NCBI GenBank assembly: GCA_017305455.1
Contig: JAFKKO010000111.1
Location: 62,001-126,000 of the forward strand
Reading direction: 5' to 3'
From: Hyphomicrobiales bacterium
Lineage (GTDB): Bacteria; Pseudomonadota; Alphaproteobacteria; Rhizobiales; Xanthobacteraceae
DNA: 64,000 nucleotides
Made by a program: the position numbers and the translations under genes. The notes below the pieces were generated by a model. That model was not told where the DNA came from and made no database searches. It worked only from the letters and a program-made list of their open reading frames with translations. Every line of letters starts with the position of its first letter. The stretch's first letter is position 1. This document shows, piece after piece, positions 24,977 to 34,402 of this stretch.

Positions 24977-27430
24977 ATGATGAACCTGGCCGAATATCGC
25001 CAAACCGCCGCACGCTTGGCCGACTATCTTCCCTGGGTCGCGCTCGTCGCGGAAGGCGTCGTCCTCAACAAGGATGGATCATTCCAACGCACGGCCCGGT
25101 TCCGCGGGCCTGATCTCGATTCCGCAGTCGCGGCCGAACTGGTCGCCGTCGCCGGTCGTCTCAATAACGCCTTCCGACGTCTCGGATCGGGCTGGGCCAT
25201 CTTCGTCGAGGCCCAGCGCCATGAGGCGTCGACCTATCCGGCGAGCACCTTCCCCGACGCCGCGTCAGGTCTGCTCGACGCCGAGCGCAAAGCCGATTTC
25301 GAGGAGGCGGGCGCGCACTTCGTTTCCGGCTACTTCCTCACGATCACCTATCTACCGCCCGCCGAGGAGGCGGCCCGCACCGAGGCCTGGCTTTACGAGG
25401 GCCGAGAGCGCGGCGGCCTCAATCCGCAAGAAGTTCTGAACACCTTCGTTGATCGGACTGATCGGGTGGTGGCGCTTCTGGACGGTTTCATGCCGGAATG
25501 CGTTTGGCTCGACAGCGCCGAAACCCTGACCTACCTGCATTCAGCGGTTTCGACGAAACGCCATCGCGTACGCGTTCCCGAAACTCCGATTTATCTGGAC
25601 GCGCTGTTGGCCGACCAGCCGCTGACCGGGGGTCTGGAGCCACGCCTCGGGACCGCGCATCTGCGTATCCTCACCGTTGTCGGCTTCCCGACCGCGACGA
25701 CGCCCGGGATTCTCGACGACCTCAATCGCCTCGCGTTTCCTTATCGCTGGTCGACCCGCGCCATCCTGCTCGACAAAACCGACGCGACCAAGCTGCTGAC
25801 CAAGATTCGCCGCCAGTGGTTCGCCAAGCGCAAGTCGATCGCCGCGATCCTCAAGGAGGTCATGACCAACGAAGCGTCCGCCCTCGTGGACACGGACGCT
25901 GCGAACAAGGCGGCCGATGCGGACCTTGCCCTGCAAGAGCTTGGGGCCGACTACGCCGGCCAGGCTTATGTCACCGCTACGGTCACGGTTTGGGACGATG
26001 ACCCGCGCACGGCGGACGAGAAGCTACGCCTCGTCGAGAAGATTATCCAGGGCCGCGACTTCACGTGCATGGCCGAGACGATCAATGCCGTCGATGCCTG
26101 GCTCGGCTCTCTGCCAGGGCATGTTTACGCCAATGTGCGCCAGCCCCCCATCTCGACGCTCAATCTCGCCCACATCATCCCGCTTTCCGCGGTGTGGGCG
26201 GGGCCGGAACGGGACGAGCATTTCGGTGCGCCCCCCTTGCTGTTCGGCAAGACCGAGGGCTCGACCCCGTTCCGGTTTTCGATTCACGTCGGCGACGTCG
26301 GCCACACCTTGGTGGTCGGCCCAACTGGCGCCGGCAAGTCGGTTCTGCTCGGCGTCATGGCCTTGCAGTTCCGACGCTATGCCAATTCCCAAGTCTTCGC
26401 CTTCGACTTCGGCGGCTCGATCCGGGCGGCGGCGCTGGCGATGGCCGGCGACTGGCACGACCTCGGCGGCGACCTCACCGAAGGCGTCGACTCATCCGTC
26501 TCGCTGCAACCTCTGGCCCGAATTCATGACACGCCCGAGCGCGCCTGGACGGCCGACTGGCTGATCTCCATCCTGACGCGCGAAGGCGTGACGATTACGC
26601 CCGAGGTCAAGGAACATCTATGGTCCGCGCTCACCTCGCTCGCCTCCGCGCCCGTCGAGGAGCGCACGATTACCGGCCTGACCGTTCTACTGCAATCGAA
26701 TGATCTGAAGCAGGCGCTTCGTCCCTACTGCGTTGGCGGTCCATACGGCCGGTTGCTCGATGCCGAGATCGAGCATCTGGGATCGGCGTCGGTGCAGGCA
26801 TTCGAAATCGAAGGCTTGGTCGGGACAGGCGCGGCCCCGGCCGTCCTGTCCTATCTCTTCCACCGCATCGGCGACCGCCTCGACGGCTCGCCGACTCTGC
26901 TCATCATCGACGAAGGCTGGCTGGCCCTCGACGATGATGCATTCGCCGGCCAGCTTCGCGAATGGCTGAAAACGCTGCGTAAGAAGAACGCCAGCGTCAT
27001 CTTCGCCACCCAGTCACTGTCAGACATCGACAATAGCGGCATCGCCCCGGCGATTATCGAAAGCTGTCCGACCCGGCTTCTTCTTCCCAATGAACGCGCG
27101 ATCGAGCCGCAGATCACGGCGATCTACCGACGCTTTGGCCTGAACGACAGGCAGATTGAGATATTGGCGAGGGCCACGCCCAAGCGCGACTATTACTGCC
27201 AGAGCCGCAGGGGAAACCGCCTCTTCGAGTTGGGTCTTTCCGAAGTCGGTCTCGCGCTCGCAGCCGCCTCATCCAAGACCGATCAATCCCTAATCGCGCG
27301 CACCGTGGCCGAGCACGGCCGCGATGGTTTCCTCGCGGCCTGGCTGCGTTTGCGCGGCGTCGATTGGGCGGCCGACCTCATTCCCGACCTCAACAACCTC
27401 GTCCCCCCGCAGCCCGAGAAGGAGGCTTGA
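24977..27430 (+). CDS. trbE: TrbE, VirB4-type ATPase
   Basis: An 817-residue ATPase that energises pilus assembly and substrate transfer. It starts MMNLAEYRQTAARLADYLPW. Walker A is VVGPTGAGKSVLLG (about residues 444-457), Walker B is TLLIIDEGWLALDDDAF (about 640-656), and FATQSLSDIDNS (about 675-686) is the following conserved block. Full length for the family. Two consecutive ATG codons leave the start ambiguous by one residue. Confidence 0.96.
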   Translation: MMNLAEYRQTAARLADYLPWVALVAEGVVLNKDGSFQRTARFRGPDLDSAVAAELVAVAGRLNNAFRRLGSGWAIFVEAQRHEASTYPASTFPDAASGLLDAERKADFEEAGAHFVSGYFLTITYLPPAEEAARTEAWLYEGRERGGLNPQEVLNTFVDRTDRVVALLDGFMPECVWLDSAETLTYLHSAVSTKRHRVRVPETPIYLDALLADQPLTGGLEPRLGTAHLRILTVVGFPTATTPGILDDLNRLAFPYRWSTRAILLDKTDATKLLTKIRRQWFAKRKSIAAILKEVMTNEASALVDTDAANKAADADLALQELGADYAGQAYVTATVTVWDDDPRTADEKLRLVEKIIQGRDFTCMAETINAVDAWLGSLPGHVYANVRQPPISTLNLAHIIPLSAVWAGPERDEHFGAPPLLFGKTEGSTPFRFSIHVGDVGHTLVVGPTGAGKSVLLGVMALQFRRYANSQVFAFDFGGSIRAAALAMAGDWHDLGGDLTEGVDSSVSLQPLARIHDTPERAWTADWLISILTREGVTITPEVKEHLWSALTSLASAPVEERTITGLTVLLQSNDLKQALRPYCVGGPYGRLLDAEIEHLGSASVQAFEIEGLVGTGAAPAVLSYLFHRIGDRLDGSPTLLIIDEGWLALDDDAFAGQLREWLKTLRKKNASVIFATQSLSDIDNSGIAPAIIESCPTRLLLPNERAIEPQITAIYRRFGLNDRQIEILARATPKRDYYCQSRRGNRLFELGLSEVGLALAAASSKTDQSLIARTVAEHGRDGFLAAWLRLRGVDWAADLIPDLNNLVPPQPEKEA

Positions 27431-27432
27431 TT

Positions 27433-28209
27433 ATGAAGACCCATCATTACCCCCGGCGCGCGCTCATGCTCGCCGCAACCATGCTGGCGACGCCGCTGGC
27501 TCTGTCGCCCATGTTGGCGGCGCCTGCTCACGCCCAGCTTTTCGGCGGGATCGTCTATGATCCCACCAACTACGCGCAGAACGTCCTGACCGCGGCGCGC
27601 TCGCTCGAGCAGATCAACAATCAGATTCGCTCGCTCCAGAACGAGGCGCAGGGCTTGATCAATCAGGCGCGCAATCTCGCCAGCCTTCCGTACTCGTCGC
27701 TCCAGCAGCTCCAGCAGAACGTCCAGCGCACCCAACAGCTCTTGCAGCAGGCGCAGAACATCGCTTTCGACGTCCAGAACGTCGACCGGATGTTCCAGCA
27801 GCAATATGGCCGGGCTTCACTCTCGGCCACGGACGCTGAACTGATCGCCGGCGCCCGGACCCGTTGGCAGAACACAGTTGGCAGTCTTCAAGACGCCATG
27901 CGCGTGCAAGCCGGCGTCGTCACCAATATCGACACCAACCGCACCGAGATGTCCTCGCTGGTCAGCCAGAGCCAAGGCGCGACCGGCGCTTTGCAGGCCA
28001 CGCAGGCAGGCAACCAGCTTCTTGCGCTCCAGTCGCAGCAGCTCTCGGATCTGATCGCGTTGATCTCGGCCAACGGCCGATCGGGCGCGCTCACTGAGGC
28101 CGAGCGCGCGGCCGCTGCCGAACAGGGGCGCGAACAGCGCCGTCGCTTCATGACGCCGGGCGCCGGCTATCAGCCGGGCAACGCCCGGATGTACGGCAAC
28201 GGCAACTAA
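27433..28209 (+). CDS. trbJ: TrbJ, VirB5-like minor pilus protein
   Basis: A 258-residue exported protein. The signal peptide (residues 1-33) ends APAHAQ, then FGGIVYDPTNYAQNVLTAAR, the TrbJ landmark, and a long Gln-rich coiled coil (about residues 50-115). AGGCTTGATT precedes the start two bases after trbE ends. Ends with a flexible Gly/Asn tail. Predicted tip component of the pilus. Confidence 0.93.
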   Translation: MKTHHYPRRALMLAATMLATPLALSPMLAAPAHAQLFGGIVYDPTNYAQNVLTAARSLEQINNQIRSLQNEAQGLINQARNLASLPYSSLQQLQQNVQRTQQLLQQAQNIAFDVQNVDRMFQQQYGRASLSATDAELIAGARTRWQNTVGSLQDAMRVQAGVVTNIDTNRTEMSSLVSQSQGATGALQATQAGNQLLALQSQQLSDLIALISANGRSGALTEAERAAAAEQGREQRRRFMTPGAGYQPGNARMYGNGN

Positions 28210-28219
28210 GAGCGCAGTC

Positions 28220-28495
28220 ATGGACGGGAAGATGCTGGCCCGGCTGGGCGCGATCATCTTCGTCGCCATCGCCATCACGGCGACGGCGATCGAGATGACC
28301 CGAAAGGAACCACCTCCGTCGCAGCAGCCGGCCAGCCCGGTTCAGGCGATGCGAGATCCGCTTCGGGACGCGCAGCGCCGGTGCCAGCAGCTTGGTCAGT
28401 CTGCGGCGAGCGATCCCGACTGTATGCGCGTCTGGGCGGAAACTCGCGACCGCTTCCTCGGGCGTTCAGCAGCTCAGTCCCAGGAAGGACGCTGA
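28220..28495 (+). CDS. TrbK-alt, putative entry-exclusion protein
   Basis: A 91-residue small protein with one N-terminal membrane helix (residues 6-24) and a periplasmic part carrying two cysteines (RRCQQLG and DPDCMRVW), matching the 'putative entry exclusion protein TrbK-alt' family. It sits between trbJ and trbL as usual. It should reduce redundant transfer between cells that already carry the element. Confidence 0.85.
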   Translation: MDGKMLARLGAIIFVAIAITATAIEMTRKEPPPSQQPASPVQAMRDPLRDAQRRCQQLGQSAASDPDCMRVWAETRDRFLGRSAAQSQEGR

Positions 28496-28498
28496 ACT

Positions 28499-29854
28499 AT
28501 GGGCGGCGCAGGCGTCATCGACAACTTCCTAGGGGTCTTCACCTCCTATATCGACAGCGGTTTCGGGTTGCTCGGAGGCGAAGTCGCCTTCATCGCGACC
28601 ACGCTGATCGTCATCGACGTGACGCTCGCCGCGCTGTTTTGGAGCTGGGGTGCCGACGACGACATCATCGCCCGGCTCGTCAAGAAAACCCTCTTTGTCG
28701 GCGTGTTTGCCTACATCATCGGCAACTGGAACAACCTCGCCAGAATCATATTCGAATCCTTCGCAGGGCTCGGCCTAAAGGGATCAGGCACGAATTTCAC
28801 CGCCGAGGATCTGATGCGACCCGGAAAGGTCGCACAAACCGGGCTCGATGCGGCGCGGCCGCTGCTGGAATCCATCTCCGACTTGATGGGATGGATCAGT
28901 TTCTTCGAAAACTTCATCCAAATCGCCTGTCTCCTCTTTGCTTGGGCGTTGGTCATTCTCGCCTTCTTCATCCTCGCCATCCAGCTCTTCGTCACGCTGA
29001 TCGAATTCAAGCTGACGACGCTTGCCGGTTTCGTGCTGATCCCTTTTGGCCTCTTCGGGAAGACCGCGTTTATGGCTGAACGCGTGCTGGGAAATATCGT
29101 CTCTTCTGGCATCAAGGTGTTGGTCCTCGCCGTTATCATCGGCATCGGATCGACTCTGTTTTCACAGTTCACGACCGGCTTTGGCGGTCAGACGCCGACG
29201 ATCGACGACGCCATGGCGGTCGTGCTGGCTGCGCTATCTTTGCTCGGCCTCGGCATCTTTGGTCCCGGCATTGCAGCCGGCCTGGTCCAGGGCGGACCAC
29301 AGCTCAGCGCAGGGGCTGCCGTCGGCACCGGCCTCGCAGTTGGCGGCGCCGCGCTTGCCGCCGGCGGAGCAGCCGGGCTTGCCGTGAAGGGAGGAGGGGC
29401 GGCGCTGTCCGGCGGCGCCGCGGTTGCGCGTGGCGGTGCAGCAGCCGCTGGCGGCGCAAGCGCCGCCTATAGCCTCGGCTCCTTGGGTAAGTCCGGCGCG
29501 TCGGGCGTCGCCTCTGGTCTCGGGGGCGTCGCCCGCGCGGCTGGTGCGGCCACGGCTTCCCCTCTGAAACGCGCGACGTCGCGGGCTGCGGAGAGCATGA
29601 AGTCCAGCTTCTCCGACGGCGCGAAAGCAGGCTTCGGCGCCACTGGCGGCTCCTCGACCATGGGGACCATCGGCGGCGAAACCGCCGCCGACACTTCCGC
29701 AACCTCCCTCGACGGTCCCCCGGCCTGGGCCAAGCGCATGCAACGCAGCCGCTCCATTGGCCACGGCGCAACCCTCGCGGCCCACGCCGTTCGCAGCGGC
29801 GATAGCCACGGCGGCGGCTCGTCCGTCAACCTTTCCGAAAGTGACCGCTCATGA
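28499..29854 (+). CDS. trbL: TrbL, VirB6-type polytopic channel protein
   Basis: A 451-residue inner-membrane protein. Six or so membrane segments lie between residues 25 and 280 (for example LIVIDVTLAALFWSWG and IACLLFAWALVILAFFILA). After residue 270 follows a long Gly/Ala/Ser-rich region, common in TrbL. The start follows trbK by three bases; the end overlaps trbF (ATGA). It forms part of the inner-membrane pore. Confidence 0.94.
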   Translation: MGGAGVIDNFLGVFTSYIDSGFGLLGGEVAFIATTLIVIDVTLAALFWSWGADDDIIARLVKKTLFVGVFAYIIGNWNNLARIIFESFAGLGLKGSGTNFTAEDLMRPGKVAQTGLDAARPLLESISDLMGWISFFENFIQIACLLFAWALVILAFFILAIQLFVTLIEFKLTTLAGFVLIPFGLFGKTAFMAERVLGNIVSSGIKVLVLAVIIGIGSTLFSQFTTGFGGQTPTIDDAMAVVLAALSLLGLGIFGPGIAAGLVQGGPQLSAGAAVGTGLAVGGAALAAGGAAGLAVKGGGAALSGGAAVARGGAAAAGGASAAYSLGSLGKSGASGVASGLGGVARAAGAATASPLKRATSRAAESMKSSFSDGAKAGFGATGGSSTMGTIGGETAADTSATSLDGPPAWAKRMQRSRSIGHGATLAAHAVRSGDSHGGGSSVNLSESDRS

Positions 29855-30540
29855 GCTTCTTCAAAAGACCCGCAGCCCATTACGGCAAGTCGCCCGAACC
29901 CGTGACGCCTTATCAAAAGGCCGCTCAGGTCTGGGACGACCGCATCGGTTCGGCTCGCGTGCAGGCGAGAAACTGGCGCGCTATGGCGTTCGGCTCTCTG
30001 ATCCTGTCCGCGGGCTTCGCTACGGCGCTCGTCTGGCAATCGGCGCGCGGGACCGTCGTGCCTTGGGTCGTGCAAGTCGATCGACTCGGCCAGGCGCAGA
30101 CCGTCGCGGCCGCTACGGCCGATTATCGGCCCACCGATCCGCAGATCGCGTTCCATCTCGGCCGCTTCATCGAGCAGGTCCGCTCCATCCCGGCAGACCC
30201 AATCATCGTCCGCCAAAATTGGCTCCGAGCCTATGAATGGACGACGGATCGAGGCGCAGCCGCACTCAACGATTATGCTCGCGCTAATGATCCCTTCGCG
30301 CGGGTCGGGCGCCAGCAGATCGCGGTGGAAGTCTCCAGCGTCATCCGCGCCTCGCCCAATTCGTTCCGGGTGGCCTGGACCGAAGAGCATTACGAAAACG
30401 GCCAGCTTGCCACCACTGAGCGCTGGACCGCGATCCTCACTATCGTGATCCAAACGCCGCGCGACGCTGAACGGCTGCGCGCCAACCCGCTCGGGGTCTA
30501 CGTCAACGCCATCTCATGGTCCCGGGAGATGTCCCAATGA
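29851..30540 (+). CDS. trbF: TrbF, VirB8-type protein
   Basis: A 229-residue bitopic protein with one membrane helix (residues 46-66) and a periplasmic VirB8-like NTF2 fold: VPWVVQVDRLGQ (about 71-82), IRQNWLRAYEWTTD-like segment around residue 118, and FRVAWTEEHYENGQLATTERW (in pieces, about 169-189). Overlaps both trbL and trbG by four bases. Confidence 0.95.
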   Translation: MSFFKRPAAHYGKSPEPVTPYQKAAQVWDDRIGSARVQARNWRAMAFGSLILSAGFATALVWQSARGTVVPWVVQVDRLGQAQTVAAATADYRPTDPQIAFHLGRFIEQVRSIPADPIIVRQNWLRAYEWTTDRGAAALNDYARANDPFARVGRQQIAVEVSSVIRASPNSFRVAWTEEHYENGQLATTERWTAILTIVIQTPRDAERLRANPLGVYVNAISWSREMSQ

Positions 30541-31517
30541 GCACGTCTTTCCGTAGGTTCGGCACTCCGGCTTTCCGTAAATCCGCCTTGGCGCTTGCAC
30601 TGCTTTCCGCCACGGCGCTGGCGGGGTGCGCGACGTTTAATCCTCCGCAGATCAGCTACGACGACAATGTGCCGCCTCTGCCGGCGGCGCCAGCGCCTGT
30701 CGTCGAAGAACCACCGCGCCCGTTGCATACGCCTCCCGCCTGGGCGCCGGCGCGGGGTGGAACTGCCGCGAACTCTCCGACAGGTCGCGTTCAGAACGCC
30801 AACGCCGCAGCACGGGTCGAACCGCGGCGCGAGGGCTATTACAATTCCATCCAGATCTATCCGTGGAGCGACGGCGCCCTCTATCAGGTCTATGCCTCGC
30901 CCGGCCAGATCACGAACATCGCGCTCGAGCCCGGCGAACGCCTCACAGGCGCCGGGCCGATCGCCGCCGGGGACACCGCTCGCTGGATCATCGGCGACAC
31001 CGAAAGCGGATCGGGACTCTCCCGCCGCGTCCATGTCCTGGTGAAGCCGACGCGCACGGGCATCACGACCAATCTGGTGATCACGACCGATCGTCGCATG
31101 TACATGATCGAACTGCGCGCCGCCGAGACGCCCTACATGCCGGCGATCGCCTGGGCTTATCCGGAGCCCCCCGCCTCACAGCGCGCGAATGTTCCGGCGA
31201 CGCCCGTCATTCCCGCAGCTTCTGCGCGCCGATACCGATATGGGCTGGCGGGCGACACGCCAGCGTGGCGGCCGATCTCCGTCTATGACGACGGCCGCCG
31301 GGTCTATGTCGAATTTCCGCGCGGCATCGTTCAAGGCGAAATGCCGCCCATCTTCGTCCTCGGCTCGGACGGCGAACCACAGATCGTCAACAGCCGCATC
31401 TATCAGAACATCCTGATCGTCGACCGGATCTTCGGCGCCGCCGAGCTACGCCTGGGTAGCGGCGACCGCCAGCAAACCGTCAGGATTGTGCGTACCGACG
31501 GGAGACCCGCGTCATGA
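30537..31517 (+). CDS. trbG: TrbG, VirB9-type outer channel protein
   Basis: A 326-residue protein with a lipoprotein-type signal (LSATALAGC, cysteine at about residue 29) and a Pro-rich linker. The VirB9 domain includes YNSIQIYPWSDGALYQVY (about 102-119), the NLVITTDRRMYMIEL block (about 179-193) and VYVEFPRGI. It contributes to the outer-membrane core complex. ATG 30537 overlaps the trbF stop. Confidence 0.94.
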   Translation: MSTSFRRFGTPAFRKSALALALLSATALAGCATFNPPQISYDDNVPPLPAAPAPVVEEPPRPLHTPPAWAPARGGTAANSPTGRVQNANAAARVEPRREGYYNSIQIYPWSDGALYQVYASPGQITNIALEPGERLTGAGPIAAGDTARWIIGDTESGSGLSRRVHVLVKPTRTGITTNLVITTDRRMYMIELRAAETPYMPAIAWAYPEPPASQRANVPATPVIPAASARRYRYGLAGDTPAWRPISVYDDGRRVYVEFPRGIVQGEMPPIFVLGSDGEPQIVNSRIYQNILIVDRIFGAAELRLGSGDRQQTVRIVRTDGRPAS

Positions 31518-32686
31518 GCGACAACGAAACGACCAACGACGAGGCCCCGACGACGGCGGCTGCGGAATCTGCGACACCCATGCGCTTACGGACTGAACCG
31601 CCGCGCGTCACGCGTCTTTCGCGCAAAGTCCTCGCGAGCGCCGGCCTCGTCGTCAGCGTCGGCATCGGCGGGGCCCTGATATACGCGCTACAGACGCGCG
31701 ACGCCGGACAGAGCAATGACGAACTCTATTCGACGGAGAACCGCCCAACTGCCGATGGCCTTGCTGGCCTGCCGCGCGACTACACGGGCCCTATGCTTGG
31801 TCCAGCTCTCCCCGGCGATCTCGGAAGGCCTATCATTGACGCCCAAAATCGCGGCCAGCCGGTCGTTCCGCCACCGATGGCGACGCCGCAACCCGACCCC
31901 GAAGAACAACGCCGTATCGCAGAACTGGAAGCGGCGCGGACCAGCCGCGTTTTTTTCCAGACTGGACCTGGAGCGACCGCAGCGCCTGCTGGCATGGCTG
32001 CGCCCGGACTGCCGAGCTTTGGCTCGCAAGCCGGCGCCCAGACGCCTCAGGATCGCCAGCTTGCTTTCCTGAATAGCCCAGTGGATCGTCGAACCGTGTC
32101 GGCCGATCGCGTGATGGCCCCGGCCTCTCCCTATGTACTTCAGGCCGGAGCCGTCATCCCAGCCGCGTTGATCACCGGCATCCGATCCGATCTTCCCGGT
32201 CAGATCACCGCCCAGGTCACTGAGAACATCTACGATAGTCCGACAGGGCGCGTCCTGATCGTGCCTCAAGGAACCCGTATCATCGGCGAATACAGCAACG
32301 ACGTCGGCTTTGGCCAACGTCGCGTGCTGCTCGTCTGGAACCGCCTGATCCTTCCCAACGGTCGGTCGATTGTTCTTGAGCGTCAGCCAGGGGCCGATAC
32401 GCAGGGCTATGCCGGTTTGCAGGACGGCGTTGACTATCATTGGTGGGATCTCGCCAAGGCTGCGGGCCTCTCGACGCTGCTCGCCGTTGGCTCGGAGCTA
32501 GCCGTCAGCGACGAAGATCGCCTCATTCGGGCGATCCGCGACGGGGCGCAAGACACCATCAACGACGCCGGTCAGCAGATCATTCGTCGCCAGCTCCAGG
32601 TCGCCCCTACGCTGACGATCCGGCCCGGCTTTCCAGTCCGTGTAATCGTCACGCGTGATCTCGTCCTCGAACCGTACGGAGCCTGA
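31514..32686 (+). CDS. trbI: TrbI, VirB10-type energy-sensing channel protein
   Basis: A 390-residue protein with a cytoplasmic tail, one membrane helix (residues 39-57), a Pro-rich periplasmic linker, and the conserved VirB10 beta-barrel: YVLQAGAVIPAALITGI (about 212-228), VLIVPQGTRIIGEYSNDVG (about 251-269), GYAGLQDGVDYHWWDL (about 300-315), and PGFPVRVIVTRDLVL at the end. The overlap with trbG is four bases. Confidence 0.95.
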   Translation: MSDNETTNDEAPTTAAAESATPMRLRTEPPRVTRLSRKVLASAGLVVSVGIGGALIYALQTRDAGQSNDELYSTENRPTADGLAGLPRDYTGPMLGPALPGDLGRPIIDAQNRGQPVVPPPMATPQPDPEEQRRIAELEAARTSRVFFQTGPGATAAPAGMAAPGLPSFGSQAGAQTPQDRQLAFLNSPVDRRTVSADRVMAPASPYVLQAGAVIPAALITGIRSDLPGQITAQVTENIYDSPTGRVLIVPQGTRIIGEYSNDVGFGQRRVLLVWNRLILPNGRSIVLERQPGADTQGYAGLQDGVDYHWWDLAKAAGLSTLLAVGSELAVSDEDRLIRAIRDGAQDTINDAGQQIIRRQLQVAPTLTIRPGFPVRVIVTRDLVLEPYGA

Positions 32687-32689
32687 CGG

Positions 32690-32953
32690 ATGCCGAAGCT
32701 CAAACTTGGCGCAATTGATGATGATAAGCCGGTTAAGGTATCGCTCGAGTTGCCGGCGGCCGTCCACCGCGACTTGGTCGCCTACGCGCAGGTGCTTGCC
32801 AGAGAGACGGGAGGGTCCGTGGGCGACCCCGTCAAACTGATCTCCCCGATGATCAAGCGCTTCATGGCGACCGATCGGGGCTTTGCGAAGGCGCGTCGAG
32901 AAGGGTCGGGCAGCCGTCAGGCAGCTACGGCAGCTGGGACGCCGAGGCTGTAG
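32690..32953 (+). CDS. DUF2274 protein, last gene of the trb operon
   Basis: An 87-residue protein recognised as DUF2274 by VKVSLELPAAVHRDLVAYA (about residues 15-33) and LISPMIKRFMATDRGF (about 50-65). The pattern suggests a ribbon-helix-helix regulator. It follows trbI by three bases and closes the operon; its last 29 bases overlap the end of the LysR gene on the other strand. Confidence 0.88.
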   Translation: MPKLKLGAIDDDKPVKVSLELPAAVHRDLVAYAQVLARETGGSVGDPVKLISPMIKRFMATDRGFAKARREGSGSRQAATAAGTPRL

Positions 32954-33860
32954 CCGTCGATGTTTGAGATAGGCCGGAGTTCGAGCGTTGCGACATGGTT
33001 CTGGCAAGACTGAGCAAGCGCCGCAGTGCCGGATTGTCATTCTGTGGCGACCATATTGCGCAAAAGGGCAAGATCTCCGCCGACAGCGGTCGATAGACTA
33101 CGCCGGGAAAGCACGCTGCCGTGGTTGCCTCGCTTGTAAGCGTAAGGCCCTGTCCCATCGCCACGAGATGCATCAGGTTGTCTCTACCCACGCGATGGCG
33201 CTCGACATTAGGATGTCGACCCAGATCGGCGAGATGCTTGACCAGGTAGTCGTGAATCTCCGGACCGGGGTCGGTCTCACTAATGATGAAGTGTTCGTCT
33301 GCCAGATCGGCCCACGAGACCTCGGACCGCAACGCTAGCGCGTGATCATTCGGCAACGCGACATAGACCCGCTCATTCCACAAATGCGCCACATCACATC
33401 CGCCTGCGCTCGGCTGGCCTGTCAGAAAGGCGATATCGAGGTGATGCCTCTGAACGGAGATGATGTGGCCCGCTGGGCCGCCCTCGATGAGGTCGGGGCG
33501 GACGCCTGGACTCTCTCCTACATAGTTACGGAGCAGATCAGCGAGGAAGCCTGAAGCGAGCGAAGAAAAAATCCCAATGCGAACGATCCCCGCTTCACCG
33601 CGCCCGCACGAACCCGCGTCGATGGCCGCCTGGCCAATCTGAGTCAGTGCGCGGCGCGCGCGCTCCAGGAATCGTTCCCCGGCGTGAGTGAGGCGTACGC
33701 CGCCATGGTAACGAACAAAGAGTGCGGCGCCGACCTCATCTTCCAGATCTCGAATGCGCCGGCTTATCGCGGATTCCTGGATGTCCAGCGCCTTGGCCGC
33801 ACGTCGGAAGCTGCCGCATTCGGCAGCCGCAACAACATAGCGGAGATGGCGCAGCTCCAT
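32925..33860 (-). CDS. LysR-family regulator, trb-linked
   Basis: A 311-residue LysR protein. The HTH is MELRHLRYVVAAAECGSFRR through AISRRIRDLEDEVGAALFVR (residues 1-53); the effector-binding domain starts around residue 88 (GIVRIGIFSSLASGFLADL). Convergent with DUF2274, the usual place of a LysR gene in this element class. The N-terminus is closely similar to the LysR fragment at 63820. Target genes are unknown. ATG 33860 is chosen over GTG 33869 because the family begins MELRHLRY. Confidence 0.92.
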   Translation of the reverse strand: MELRHLRYVVAAAECGSFRRAAKALDIQESAISRRIRDLEDEVGAALFVRYHGGVRLTHAGERFLERARRALTQIGQAAIDAGSCGRGEAGIVRIGIFSSLASGFLADLLRNYVGESPGVRPDLIEGGPAGHIISVQRHHLDIAFLTGQPSAGGCDVAHLWNERVYVALPNDHALALRSEVSWADLADEHFIISETDPGPEIHDYLVKHLADLGRHPNVERHRVGRDNLMHLVAMGQGLTLTSEATTAACFPGVVYRPLSAEILPFCAIWSPQNDNPALRRLLSLARTMSQRSNSGLSQTSTATASASQLP

Positions 33861-33962
33861 CAGCTGCACCCGCCACGATGGTCGGCAAGAAGTTCACCGA
33901 TCGAGCGTTGGATTAAGAGCGCTTCACGTTGCGCCGGACAGTTCATCGACCCCGGGCCCAGA

Positions 33963-34217
33963 TCATTTGCGGTGGTCAGCCCGCCGCGCGATCACCCGAT
34001 AGGCCTGTCTCAAGCGAGCTTGCGAAGCTGAACATCGACGTCCTCCTTCATCGCGGCCTGCAAGGGTTTCAAGAGCGCACAACAGATGTTCCGCGACATC
34101 AAGCCGGTCCTCGTCAGAGGCACGTCTGAATGCATCGAGCACCAGATCCTCAAGTTTCCTAGGCTGCGGCAGCGTCGAAACCCTGCTGGGATAGCACGTG
34201 TACAATCGCATTCTCAC
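33963..34217 (-). CDS. Small hypothetical protein (84 aa) at the end of the HMA/CcdA operon
   Basis: Overlaps the end of the HMA gene by 59 bases. The middle part, LEDLVLDAFRRASDEDRLDVAEHLL (in two pieces, residues 22-46), looks like a real helical domain, while the first 20 residues, which lie on the HMA frame, look untranslated. The true start may be a non-ATG codon nearer residue 20. No family is recognised. Confidence 0.4.
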   Translation of the reverse strand: MRMRLYTCYPSRVSTLPQPRKLEDLVLDAFRRASDEDRLDVAEHLLCALETLAGRDEGGRRCSASQARLRQAYRVIARRADHRK

Positions 34218-34392
34218 TCACGGCTTCCTTTTCGAAGGTAACCTGCACCTGTTTCTGCCAGAGTTTTGTTCTGACGTTGTGTACGCCAGGTATCCGCGTA
34301 AGGGCGCCGCGAATCTTCTCCGCGCAGCCGTCGCAGACCATTCCCGGAACAACCAGCGTAACTGTCACATCGGGATTGCGGTGGGCGGTCAT
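34159..34392 (-). CDS. Heavy-metal-associated (HMA) domain protein, cytosolic chaperone type
   Basis: A 77-residue single HMA domain: VTLVVPGMVCDGCAEKIRGAL (in part, residues 9-29) with the paired cysteines in GMVCDGC. It has no signal peptide, so it should act in the cytoplasm, passing a soft metal to or from a membrane partner. GGAGG lies eight bases before ATG 34392, and the start is ten bases after the CcdA-like gene. Operon with the CcdA-like and anchored HMA genes behind a MerR-type promoter. Confidence 0.85.
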   Translation of the reverse strand: MTAHRNPDVTVTLVVPGMVCDGCAEKIRGALTRIPGVHNVRTKLWQKQVQVTFEKEAVSENAIVHVLSQQGFDAAAA

Positions 34393-34402
34393 TTGTCCTC
34401 CG